DNA from: Eutypa lata
Taxonomy: Eukaryota; Ascomycota; Sordariomycetes; Xylariales; Diatrypaceae
Direction: 5' to 3'
Assembly: GCA_022661535.1 (NCBI GenBank)
Contig: JAKULF010000006.1
Location: 744,001 to 808,000 of the forward strand
DNA length: 64,000 bases
Part shown: one piece after another, positions 36,446 through 46,557 of the stretch
How the letters are laid out: the number at the start of each line of letters is the position of its first letter
How positions within the stretch are numbered: position 1 is the first letter of the stretch
Program-made: the position numbers and the translations under genes
Notes under the pieces: generated by a model
What the model saw: only the letters and a program-made list of their open reading frames with translations
Told to the model about the DNA's origin: nothing
Databases searched by the model: none

Positions 36446-38830
36446 ATGATGACGTCAGAGAGCAATGCTAACCAAGTCCCCATGAGTCTTGAAGACAGTC
36501 TTCCAGGCGCATTCCCGGAGACACCCGCCGACGAGTCTGGGCCTGTCCACAACAAACTTCACAAACGCGATGATCCCCGAGGCTGGACTGATTCAAAACA
36601 GACACCCCGTAACCACGAATATACAGATTCGGGTGTTTCGGGGGTAAATCCCAGCAACTCGAACCCTCAGAGTAAAAACTACACCTACGAGAAGGGTGGT
36701 CTCAACGACCCTACTAGCAGAGTTCAGGATCATACCATTTCTTCCGTTGCGAAACCGCAGACCGGAGAAACTCCGCAACCACATATCAGCTACGATCATG
36801 ACGTTGCGAAACCTGGTGTCATGACCGGTGCCTACAGCCGCGTTGGCAACAACAGCAACCAGCCCGGGACCCTAGACAACAGCGGAACGAGGCAAGCTAT
36901 CAACGCCAATGCACCAAGCAGCAATACCTACAACCAGAAAGACACATCCACCATCCCTGAGAAGACCCCAAGACCCAACGACAACCACGTTCACATCAAA
37001 GGGGCTGCCCCCACGGCAGTAGCGGGAGGAGCCGCAGCGGCTTCGACAACCCACCAAGACGGCTCTTCGAACTCCCCAGCAGAAGAGGCCCAACAGCGCA
37101 ACCTCGTCCGCAACGGGCGCGGCCGCTCCGAAATCGACCACGAGGAGGCGTACTGGGGCGACATCCCACGCGGAGCCGGCGTGTACAACACGGTAGTCGG
37201 GACAGGCAGCGGCGAGAAGAACCCCGCCACGCAGCACAAGCGGGATCGAACCCTCCCGCATACGGGAGCTGCGCAGCACCTCGCAGCCCGGGATGGAACC
37301 GCGGCGTCAAACCCGGACCCCGCGTGGCACAACGAGGGCGTGGAAGCGGGGAACGGCGTGCACAACAGCGTCATCGGTACCGGGAGCAACGAGGATAGGT
37401 CCGCAATTCACCATCAGCGCGCTTTCCCGCTCGTGGCATCTCACGATGATGACGCCCATGCTACCAGTGCTGAATCCGCTACACACCAAAGTGTTGGTGC
37501 CGGTGTTGGTGGTGGACCGCCGTCGCGCTTCCACGAGGATCTGGCTGAGGCTGGGGCTGGGACACATGACTACGCTCAAGGACGTGAGGGAAACCCCACA
37601 GCGGGCTCTGGCATCACGTCGTCGCAGAAGCATCTCTCCGACACCCCTATGTCTCAACCAGAAGAGAAGAACCATTCCCAACACCACCTAGGCCGGGACG
37701 CGGCTCTTGCCGGAGCAGGTGCTACGGCAGCCGGGTACGGCGCTCACAAGTACGGTAGCTCTCGGGACGACGAGAAACATACACTACAACAGCGACAGAA
37801 GCAGGACGCATCCTCTACACCCGGTGTTGGGCAAAATACCACATACCGAGATTACGCGCCCGCCGCCACGGGCGCCGCTTCCAGCTACGGGACACACAAC
37901 TCCTCTTCTTCTACCGGTCGTGATGTCAACACCACCACCACGGGATATAACAACAACCCCAGCTCCTACGCCCAGAAAGACCTCTCTTCCGTACCCGAGA
38001 CTGACACCACCCGCGGTAATGACGACTCCCATTTCGGCCGCAACGCGGCCCTTGCTGGCGCCGGTGTCGGTGCGGCTGGGTATGGCGGGTATAAGTATGC
38101 GCACCGCGACGATGACGACAGCAACGCTGCTGCTGCTAAGACGCATGGTCAAAAGACTCAGCCTCAGCACGCCACTACGACCACCACATCAACGACCCGT
38201 AGTCAGCCCACCGTTACGACAGCGACAGAGACCAGCCGTAAGACGCGTGACGTAGATGCCCGGGATGATACACATCAGCATAGCGATGCAAAGAACACCG
38301 CGGCCGGTACTGCGGCCGGCGCAGCTGCCACGGCGGCTTGGAACGGGCAGGGTGACCGGTCTACCACGGATAGTTATCAGCAGCAACAGCAACATCCAAG
38401 TACTACTTCTCGTACCACTGATTCGTACGAGCAGTTCCCTGCTTCCGCGCGAGAGGACAACCACACCGGCGCGAAGATCGGGGCCACTACTGCGGCCCTC
38501 GGAGGAGGAGCAGGAGCGGGCGCTCTCGCGTATCGCGAGAAGGAGAACAACAACAACACCACCACCACCACCACCACCAAGACATCACCTATCCGCGGCA
38601 GCACCGTTGCCACTGCCAGCCACGGAGACGGGAAGTACAAGAATCCCAACGCCTCGACAACCTCACACAGCTCGACGGACTCGAGCAAGGGAGGCCAGTA
38701 CAATGTCCTGTCGTCGGGCACGCCGTCCGGTATCAATATCTCCGGGGATGCGCACCCGCATTCGCATGATACGCCGCAGAGCTTGTTGGAGAAGGGGGGG
38801 GAGGAGGCTGCGCCGGCGAGGTATCAGTGA
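36446..38830 (+). CDS. Low-complexity hydrophilic protein with Gly/Ala repeat modules
   Basis: Single-exon gene of 794 residues, ATG at 36446. It is nearly all disordered: rich in Ser, Thr, Asn, Gln, Gly, His and Ala. Two repeat types are visible. The first is GAGVYNTVVGTGSGE then GNGVHNSVIGTGSNE, each followed by a KR/QR-containing stretch. The second is a Gly/Ala helix-like unit, GRDAALAGAGATAAGYGAHK, then GRNAALAGAGVGAAGYGGYK, then a looser GAKIGATTAALGGGAGAGA. The last group resembles glycine-zipper segments. Thr/Asn runs are encoded by AAC and ACC triplet repeats at 38546-38580. There is no signal peptide or enzyme motif. Many filamentous fungi have such proteins; stress or hydrophilin-like roles are a guess. 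Confidence 0.7.
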   Translation: MMTSESNANQVPMSLEDSLPGAFPETPADESGPVHNKLHKRDDPRGWTDSKQTPRNHEYTDSGVSGVNPSNSNPQSKNYTYEKGGLNDPTSRVQDHTISSVAKPQTGETPQPHISYDHDVAKPGVMTGAYSRVGNNSNQPGTLDNSGTRQAINANAPSSNTYNQKDTSTIPEKTPRPNDNHVHIKGAAPTAVAGGAAAASTTHQDGSSNSPAEEAQQRNLVRNGRGRSEIDHEEAYWGDIPRGAGVYNTVVGTGSGEKNPATQHKRDRTLPHTGAAQHLAARDGTAASNPDPAWHNEGVEAGNGVHNSVIGTGSNEDRSAIHHQRAFPLVASHDDDAHATSAESATHQSVGAGVGGGPPSRFHEDLAEAGAGTHDYAQGREGNPTAGSGITSSQKHLSDTPMSQPEEKNHSQHHLGRDAALAGAGATAAGYGAHKYGSSRDDEKHTLQQRQKQDASSTPGVGQNTTYRDYAPAATGAASSYGTHNSSSSTGRDVNTTTTGYNNNPSSYAQKDLSSVPETDTTRGNDDSHFGRNAALAGAGVGAAGYGGYKYAHRDDDDSNAAAAKTHGQKTQPQHATTTTTSTTRSQPTVTTATETSRKTRDVDARDDTHQHSDAKNTAAGTAAGAAATAAWNGQGDRSTTDSYQQQQQHPSTTSRTTDSYEQFPASAREDNHTGAKIGATTAALGGGAGAGALAYREKENNNNTTTTTTTKTSPIRGSTVATASHGDGKYKNPNASTTSHSSTDSSKGGQYNVLSSGTPSGINISGDAHPHSHDTPQSLLEKGGEEAAPARYQ

Positions 38831-39556
38831 GTGAGTAAGTGAGCGAAGGTGTGTATGCACGGTAGTTGCCTACTTAGTTGGCTAGATATTTGGTTAATAG
38901 GAAGGTTGCATCTGGGGATGTTCCTTAAGTATGTGTTATGAGATGATGCGTGTCACGGCTCGTTCTTATTTCTCCTTTTCTGGTTGTTATCGTCAGTGTA
39001 TTAACTATATTTGCATAAATATGGAAAAGGTTTCATCAGATTCATGGGCTAAGTATGTAGTTATGACTAGGGAGGGGGCAACGAGTATGAAAATAAATGC
39101 ATTCTACAAAATTACAATTCCCAAACCATTGGATTGATACGTAGATCTTCAGTACACGTACCTTTTAAAGTCTTCGTAAGTGTCACAACAGGGAATATTG
39201 TCTAAATGCATATCTATGTCCTTAGGTATGCCGACTGTCACCCTTTTCACTGTGCAAGAGGGACAGGGGGAGACACAAATCAGTATAACTGCATCCAGGT
39301 CCACGCAGGAGAACAAGAAATAGCGAATAGCGAATCCGATTGATCGTACCAGAAGGTAAGCATGTATTCTATGTACACTGCGTATGTACTGCTCTGCTGC
39401 ACGAATGCATCAACAAAGTCATCCTAATATACTAACAAAACTCCGATCCTTTTTACATCTCTCTTCTCCTCCTTCATGTAGGGGGGAAAACAAAACAGAG
39501 CATCTAAGAAACGAAAAAAAAAAAAAAAAATTTACGCCGGTGATTTACTGTCATCT

Positions 39557-39605
<49 letters not shown>

Positions 39606-39930
39606 CCAACCAGTCCCTATCTGTTTCAAAAATGCAGTTCATTGATTGTCGTGATAATGTAATAATGACAACCTCTCTTGGAAACGCCTTAATAGGATAT
39701 CGCATGCACACAGTGTCCGTCCGTCCGATTCGCCTCCTATTTATTTTCCCTGAAAAAAAGAACAAAACAAAAACTCCTTGCTTGCTCAGTAGTCAAAGAC
39801 CATGACCACAAAAATAACACAACCGGGGTATAGTATGGTATATACTTGGTATCACCACCATCGTATGTATTGTATATACTCGTAGTAGGCAGCCAGGCAG
39901 ATAGGCAGACAGGAGCAGGAAGTGGTTACA
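38831..39930. other. Convergent intergenic region with simple repeats
   Basis: About 1.1 kb between convergent genes, with a poly-A run near 39514-39530 and the TCAA microsatellite. No gene seen. Confidence 0.5.
39558..39604. repeat. (TCAA)n microsatellite
   Basis: About 11-12 perfect TCAA units followed by CAACCAACC. Confidence 0.95.
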
Positions 39931-42900
39931 TCACCACCACCTCACGCTCTCATCAGCACTCATGCTCTCATCGCCACCATCGTCTTCATCATCTCCGATA
40001 TCATCATAGCCCAGCTCGTGGGTCTCTTCGCTCGCTCTCTGGGCCGCCTCCCAACCCGTGTATCGGGGCTGGTAGTCGGCTGGCTGGACCCACTTCAGGT
40101 AGAGGTCGTGCTTTCGTAGCCGTCGCCTGTGCCGCTTGCGCTCCCACACGTTCATGAATCTCTCGTCGTGCTGCGTAAAGTCCGTGTTGGTGATCCAGTC
40201 GGAAACCTCGGCGGCTAGATCGCCCATTTCTTCTCCGATCCGGAACGCCCACGCTCGGCCTTTACCTCCGGTGGCCCATTCGTCAAGCATGAAGGGCATC
40301 GCGTACGGGTAGTGGGGCTCGTTCGGTGACCAATCGCAGGGTGCGTAGGTCGTGCATTCGTACTGCGGAGCGGCGTAACAGTGAGAGAAGGCTAGCTCTA
40401 GAGGCCACCAGATGGCCAAGAGAAGCGACAGGACACCAAATGTTGTAAGCTTGAATTTAGGGTTCCTACGCCACAGAAGGGGTAAAGAGATGACAATAGC
40501 CGCAGAGCCGGAAGAGGAGGTGGGTTGTGTGATAGGCATCTTCGGCTCATCGTGATCCTGGGGTATGTGCTCAGAATGTGTAACCTTATCCTCCAGGCGC
40601 TCAATGCCTTGCTTCGCAGAACGAATGTCCGTCAAGAGGGTCCTCAGAGACTTGCCCATCCGAACATATGGTTGCAATTCACGCTCGCTGTCGGTTAGCT
40701 CCGGCGTATTCGCATCCTCTTCAACTTTGAGAGTCGATTCTTCGACCAACTCATCGAGCTCTTCGGGATCAATCTCGTGTTTAGCGAGACGCTCCTCGAA
40801 GTCTTCAAGAGTGGAGTCGTCAATCTCGTGGCGGCGCAAAATGGCACGGAGGTCTTCCTTGGCTGATACTGGCTTGGCAGTGTTGATCAAAGGACGGCGT
40901 CGGCGTCTACATGCAGACCTCGCACGACGAACGCCTGGAGCCGATAAAGATCTTGCCTTTGACCCTGTTGCAGACACAGCTTTCTCCGCCCCATCTCTCC
41001 CTTCTCTTTTGATTATCTGCGTCACTGGTGCTTTAGAGTCATCAAGTTTGAGGTTTCTGCGAAACGGTCGTGAAGAATATAGGACGCTGTCTGAGGCAAC
41101 CTTATCGCTCAAGTCATCTTCGTCCTTAACCCTAACCGTCGCGGGCGTTTCAATATATGCACCAGTTACACGTGGTGTAGGAAGAGTTCTTGGGTCTATT
41201 CTGCTAGGTCGAGGAGTCTCTTCATCCGCCGATTCGGATTCGGGAGTAAAGGGCGATGGTGCCCGGATGGACCCCCTTTCAGAATTATCCATAAGTGCAA
41301 ACAACTTCATTTCCGCTTCAATACGATCTGTGGGGTCTACTTCGGAGGTTGGCATGCTCCCTCGTTTTGATTGTAAGGAGTCGGAAGATGCGACGCGCTT
41401 AAGGCCGACAAATCCCACTGTTGGCCTCTCTCTGGAACTCTTAATTTCCTGAATACGAGACTTTCTCTCTTCTCTTGTCGAGCGGGGTCGACTACGTTCT
41501 ATCTCCTCTGGCTTTGAGTATCCAGAGCTTTCTGCGGTAGACAAACGTTCTCCAGTTTTATCTGAGGTGAGTGGTGGCGTAGGACTTGAGCTAGTGGCTC
41601 TCGCAAGTCGACGGAGGAGATCATGCGAGTCACCCTGAGACGGCGGGTCATGTGTAGCATGGGGTTCCTTCTTGGAAGCATCTTGCTGCGGCTTCGCTAA
41701 ATCGTCTCCCCTTTTGCTGTTAACGTTGTTGGAATTGCTGGTAACAGAGTTTTTTCCCTCTCTGTCTTGTAATTCCGAAACCGCCTTTCCTTCATCCTTG
41801 TTGGTAGGTTTACTGTCGAGACCTACGAGTTCCTCCCGAAGACTATCCTTGCTTGACCGCCTATCAGTCTCGGGTGATTCTGAACCCGTCTCGAAGTTTC
41901 TCGCCTTAATTTCGTCGAGCCTGCTTGTAGCTACCGCTCGCCTAGAAAGCGCCTCTATCTCCCGGGCTCGTATCTCATCCAGTTTCGTATTCCTCCTCGG
42001 CGGACTCGGCGCATCTTCGGATAACGGGATACTCTGGATTTCAGCTTCTCTTTCCCGAATCTGGTCAAGTTTGTTATTGCTGCGTTGTTGCCATTTCGGA
42101 GTTCCCTCTTCTCGAGGACTGCTAGCAGGAAAATTATCAGGAGATCCACCATTAGTTTTTCTTGTGCGAACGCGAGGACTATTCGAGACCTGCAAGTCCC
42201 CTGCAGTGAAGTCCGCGTCAAGATGCCAGTTGAAGCTTTTCTCGGGTGATAGGTTTGCCGGATGAGAGATAGGGGTCGGACGTTCGTCACTAGCGGCATA
42301 TTCCAATTCAATAGATGGAATGGGATGACCACCTTGGTCACCTTGACCTCCTATATTCATCATCATAGGGACACCATCAGGTGTCGTAGATTCCAAAGGG
42401 TTCTGGCCCCCTCTACCTCTCGGAGGGGTAGCATTCCACTGATTTGAATTGTTTGAACCCAGGCTGCTGCTACTCGTTTTCCTAGCAAGGGTGTTGCCGG
42501 TTTCAGAAACTTTAGGTCCGACACGATTCTTCATGAACAATCCATTCAGAGGAGCTGCAGTCTTTCCGAGTTGATGATTGCGATCGAATTTCTGGAGCTG
42601 CTGACCAAGATCACCACCTCTTTGACTCCGTTGTGTGTTGGGGGATTTTGTATCACGAGAATCACATCCTGCATAGTAACCTCGCGGGAAACTTCGCGGT
42701 GCCGGACTAGGAGAACCATCAATGCCTCTATTAGCTTCGGCATTCGCCATGTTGAATGCTTGGTTCAGATCTATCGTGTCGTCGTCTGTTTGTTGTTCCT
42801 GAGCTCGTTTAAATGCTGCTTTCAAGCTCATAGGCTGTCGCAATCCGGAAGGCTGCTTCTGCGTTCGATTATATTGACCGGGACTGCTTGGACTTGTTGC

Positions 42901-43239
42901 ATCGATAGACGCGCTTGACTTTGGACGGGGGATACGGGTATCACGAGGTGTCGAGTCGGCCCCAACAGCAGTGCTCATCCGCTGAAATGCAGGGTCGGTA
43001 GGCTTCAAGGGGCTTGCAAGCGTATGGGATCTGTAATGGGAAGGGACGGTCGTTCTCGACGGGGGTCGTTGGTACCCTTCGGTGTCTGATGCAGCGACGT
43101 TCACATTCTCTTTAGACTCAGGTTTGTTCGTATTCTTTTGCACGTTCCGACGGTTGCCAAATGGTTGCATCGAGCTTCTTCGACTATTCGTATTGGAGGA
43201 AAGGACCTCGGAAGACTTTGGAGAGTTGCGATCCATCAT
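39931..43239 (-). CDS. Large disordered protein with one C-terminal membrane segment
   Basis: Single-exon gene of 1102 residues with two consecutive ATG codons at its start (43234-43239). The first ~800 residues are Ser/Pro/Arg-rich and probably unstructured. Residues about 380-460 hold three spaced copies of a charged helix: KLDQIREREAEIQSI, KLDEIRAREIEALS and RLDEIKARNFE. A coiled-coil-prone acidic region follows (LEDFEERLAKHEIDPEEL) and then IRSAKQGIERLEDKV. One hydrophobic helix lies at about 921-945 (FGVLSLLLAIWWPLELAF), with a Cys/Trp-containing conserved-looking tail after it. The layout suggests an anchored scaffold of the ER or nuclear envelope. I do not recognise the family. Confidence 0.7.
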   Translation of the reverse strand: MMDRNSPKSSEVLSSNTNSRRSSMQPFGNRRNVQKNTNKPESKENVNVAASDTEGYQRPPSRTTVPSHYRSHTLASPLKPTDPAFQRMSTAVGADSTPRDTRIPRPKSSASIDATSPSSPGQYNRTQKQPSGLRQPMSLKAAFKRAQEQQTDDDTIDLNQAFNMANAEANRGIDGSPSPAPRSFPRGYYAGCDSRDTKSPNTQRSQRGGDLGQQLQKFDRNHQLGKTAAPLNGLFMKNRVGPKVSETGNTLARKTSSSSLGSNNSNQWNATPPRGRGGQNPLESTTPDGVPMMMNIGGQGDQGGHPIPSIELEYAASDERPTPISHPANLSPEKSFNWHLDADFTAGDLQVSNSPRVRTRKTNGGSPDNFPASSPREEGTPKWQQRSNNKLDQIREREAEIQSIPLSEDAPSPPRRNTKLDEIRAREIEALSRRAVATSRLDEIKARNFETGSESPETDRRSSKDSLREELVGLDSKPTNKDEGKAVSELQDREGKNSVTSNSNNVNSKRGDDLAKPQQDASKKEPHATHDPPSQGDSHDLLRRLARATSSSPTPPLTSDKTGERLSTAESSGYSKPEEIERSRPRSTREERKSRIQEIKSSRERPTVGFVGLKRVASSDSLQSKRGSMPTSEVDPTDRIEAEMKLFALMDNSERGSIRAPSPFTPESESADEETPRPSRIDPRTLPTPRVTGAYIETPATVRVKDEDDLSDKVASDSVLYSSRPFRRNLKLDDSKAPVTQIIKREGRDGAEKAVSATGSKARSLSAPGVRRARSACRRRRRPLINTAKPVSAKEDLRAILRRHEIDDSTLEDFEERLAKHEIDPEELDELVEESTLKVEEDANTPELTDSERELQPYVRMGKSLRTLLTDIRSAKQGIERLEDKVTHSEHIPQDHDEPKMPITQPTSSSGSAAIVISLPLLWRRNPKFKLTTFGVLSLLLAIWWPLELAFSHCYAAPQYECTTYAPCDWSPNEPHYPYAMPFMLDEWATGGKGRAWAFRIGEEMGDLAAEVSDWITNTDFTQHDERFMNVWERKRHRRRLRKHDLYLKWVQPADYQPRYTGWEAAQRASEETHELGYDDIGDDEDDGGDESMSADESVRWW

Positions 43240-44117
43240 TCGGATAATGGAGACGTCACCAGTTGAATATGATGGGAAAGTGAAGATGAATGTAACTGAC
43301 AGTCGGTGAAGTTACTACAGAAGGTTGGTTGCCTAGTTACAGAAATCAAGCAGATAGCTGCATGATGATGTCTGATTGGTTGAATTCATGCGACAAACAG
43401 TTATGAGGTAGGAGGAGGTGGACAAGAATTGGTAAGTACGGTGTGATCATGAAAAGGTGTCGCTGTACAAAAGCATTGTCTGCATTGTCAAGTGTGAAGT
43501 GTAAAGAGTGAAGTTGATTTGAGTTTAAGCCATCAAATGAGAGAAAAACTTAAAAGTTGAGCAGGTGCCAACAGTTATTTTAGCTTTGGTCACGGTCGCG
43601 GCTTGCGATCAATTAACCAGAAAGTTGTCGCGTCTTTAGTGTTGCTGTTTCCTGTCGTGATAAGATACATCATCATCCTAGCACTTAGTTAGGCGCTACT
43701 GCCTTATCAGTCTCAGAATGCCCCGCTCTGTCCGCCACGTTAGATCGACGCTAGTGTTTATTCGGGTTAGCATCTGGCATCCTATCGGATCAGTCCTAAC
43801 TTCGAATTAGTGCTACCAGATCTCGGATATCATCACACCTTTAACATCTACGTGAGTGATGTTGTACCAACTTCATATCGAACGCACATCATCAGTCTAT
43901 TAAATACAAGCATAACGGTATATTCGTGTAACTAACCATTAATTAGCAATAGAGCAAAAAATTTGGATCATTAGTAATTATAGATTCCAATTTAGTTTGC
44001 CCAGAGCATTGGTAGAATTGCCAAATTGGATAAATGTGTCTCATCTGCGCACCTCCCACCCCTTAACTACGTACCTACCTACTTACATGCACAGCCATAT
44101 ATCCAAACCTCACCCCT
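43240..44117. other. Intergenic, promoter side of the 1102-aa protein gene
   Basis: About 880 bases, presumably containing the promoter of the gene on its left and the 3' flank of the peroxidase gene on its right. No other feature seen. Confidence 0.5.
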
Positions 44118-45027
44118 TCATCTCCCCACAGAAGCAGAGTTCATATCCTGCTCAACCGCATCAGCGACCCCAAACACATCCGACAACACCAACACCCTCC
44201 CAGAGGGTCGCCACCCCAACTCAACCGGCAATCTCTCCTCAGCCAACCACGTGGAAACCCGCTCCTTCGGTGCCCTCAGCACCCCATAATCCGGAGCATT
44301 ACTTCCACTCCCACTCCCCGCCCCGCCCGCCTCCGGAACAGGCACTATGCTCATGAGCATCAACAGCAAACTGACCTCCTGCCTAGCAGTCGCAGCCTGC
44401 GTCTCCGTGAGGAACGGCGCCCCGGACTCTTCCTGCACGCGGAGGCGGGATCTAGCAACCGACTGAACCGTAATCGCATCGGTCGTACTGTCATCTAGAA
44501 AAGCACGCAGTCTTGCAGGGTTCAGCGTCGAAGCATCGCCCGTCTCGGCGTCGTCGCGCGTCAGCGACGCGCGGTGCTCGGTTCGATTTGCTGCGTTCAG
44601 GTCTGAGAGGTCTACGGTGGTGTTGAGGGCTGGGTTGAGACCGAGCAGCGCCCAGGCTCCAATGGCGGGAACGCTGCCGTATGTTGGGTCCCAGTTGAAG
44701 GCGGCGTGGACGGCGTCAGCGAAGTGCTGTATTGTTAGATTGTGGCCGTCGTGCGGTCTGTCGGTTAGTCAGAGAGTGTGTTAGCCTATGTGTTTTTCCC
44801 TCTTCTTGTCTGAAGTCGGCTTATGAATGTTGAAGTTCTTGAGAAGGTAAGTGGATGAGTTGGTAAAACTAGGTAGGTGCCTACAGGTAGCCGTGATTCG
44901 CGAGCGTATTTAAGCCTGGACAGGGCGGGCGGGAGTCGGACGGCCTAGGAGGAGACCACGGGTTTACATCATACCCATGCCCTAGGGCCGATATCGATAC
45001 TGTGAGTAAGGAGGTGAGGATTCGCAT
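44118..45027 (-). CDS. Secreted heme-thiolate peroxidase (chloroperoxidase/UPO-like)
   Basis: Two exons, 44885-45027 and 44118-44757, give 260 residues in phase (donor GTAGGC, acceptor CAG with a CTGACTAAC branch). A signal peptide is evident in MRILTSLLTVSISALGHG. The heme-ligand motif PCPGLNTLANHGYLP places the thiolate cysteine at residue 36. Downstream, SDLNAANRTEHRASLTRDD matches the family's acid-base region, but the position usually Asp in the EHD triad is Arg here. The family (Peroxidase_2, fungal short unspecific peroxygenases and chloroperoxidase) uses hydrogen peroxide to oxygenate or halogenate small molecules outside the cell. Loss of the Asp may change or weaken catalysis. Confidence 0.85.
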
Positions 45028-46445
45028 TTTGAAGTTGTAACTCGAATTTAGGTACTTGATAGGATCACTAATAAGCAAAGAAATATCAGACAGCAAGAAT
45101 TGGTAACTCATTTAAAGTCTAGGTAGATCAAGTATATATACATGCCAAACGAAGTGGTCTTGCATTCCTACCTAAAATAATAATTACACCTCACTGGAGG
45201 CGCCGTACTTCCCCCATCCATGTCCCAACAGAGAGTCGGCCACGAGCCTCAGCTGCCCAGGCAGTCGGTACTCTACTGCGCCTAGCTCGTCTCAGCACAT
45301 GATATCTCGGGCGTATAGACTTAGCCAATCACTCTTGAACGATTTGCAAAAGTATCTGCTCAATGCAAGCATATGCCTAATTTCTAGGGCCGTTGGTCAA
45401 AAGTGAATCCGCGGGATTGTAGCATGTGCGGTTCTTGATATATGCGCTCATCGTATACAGGGAGGGTGGGATGTACCATGTTACACTGCAAACCTGGCTG
45501 GTGTGCCGCTCATCTAAGAACAGAATATCATAATCCCGATTTATAGAAGCTAGGATATGGTAACAAGGCTGCCTACCTGTGATGATAAATAAGGGATGTA
45601 GCTTATCCCTTTGACTTCGTAAGTATACCTATCCAAGCAGAGTTGGCGAAGGAAGGCTGGGAGCTAGGTACGATCTTGGCAGCTATAGCCATCTCACGCA
45701 AATCTAACTTGATGGTATAACCAAGAGCACGTTATTGGCGTTCTCCCGGTTTCCCTTGAGACTTGCTTCTCCTCAATAGGAAATCTCCAGATTAATATTG
45801 ATAGCTTTACTTTCAGACAATCCGCACGTATGAAACACCGGGTTTTGAAGAGAGTTAAGAACTAGCAATGCACATGCAGGTGACCTATACACCTAAAGAG
45901 AGCTCGAGCATAGCATCACTTTCCTGCCCAGTCAACACTACGCAGCATAACTACGCAAATTTCTGTTCAGACATATGTGAATATGAGACGGGTTTTCAAG
46001 ACTACTATATGTATTTAAACAGCCCTGTCTAAGCGTTGAAGCGCTGAAGCGGCCTGAAATGGTAAGCAACGTTGTACTATGGATAATATGATTGGACCAA
46101 TTTGGGTACTAGTGTAGCTAAGCTTTGGCCAACCCTCGACACAAAATGGCTGCGGCTGACGTCGGATAACTACATGCAATGAATGGAAAATGATGTAATT
46201 TAAAACAAAAAAAAAAACAAAAAAAAAACATGCATCACCGCGACGTATTTCCGAATTAATAAAAAAAAAAAAAAATAAAGATCCCACACCTGCTTAGCCA
46301 AGAAGTAGGTCAGGCGTGCACGTTCCACAGGCAATAGGTACTCTAGGTTTTGTAGGTAGGTACGTGCGTAGCGGAGCAACCTATATAGCACAATAAGGGG
46401 ACAACAAACCATCGAACCAAGAGTTGTTTAAAAAAACAAACAAAA
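45028..46445. other. Intergenic, no protein gene seen
   Basis: About 1.4 kb, with A-runs at about 46205-46275. No coding-like frame. Confidence 0.5.
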
Positions 46446-46557
46446 AGCATTTTGGCGCAGGGGGAGCGCGCCGGGCTCATATAGTTATAGATATCTATAG
46501 GTATCATATATAGAATATGTCACCCGGAGGTCCCTGGATCGAAACCAGGAAATGCTA
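46446..46557 (+). tRNA. Initiator-type tRNA-Met (CAT) with 40-nt intron
   Basis: A full cloverleaf can be folded. Acceptor 46446-46452 (AGCATTT) pairs with 46550-46556 (AAATGCT), discriminator A. D-arm GCGC/GCGC at 46455-46469. Anticodon stem CCGGG (46471-46475) pairs with CCCGG (46523-46527), with loop CTCAT-A and anticodon CAT at 46478-46480. T-stem CCTGG/CCAGG has loop ATCGAAA. The intron is 46482-46521, at the normal site after position 37; the mature length is 72 nt. The first base pair A-T, three consecutive G:C pairs in the anticodon stem and A at the start of the T-loop (ATCGAAA in place of TTCG) are hallmarks of eukaryotic initiator tRNA rather than elongator. Confidence 0.9.
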
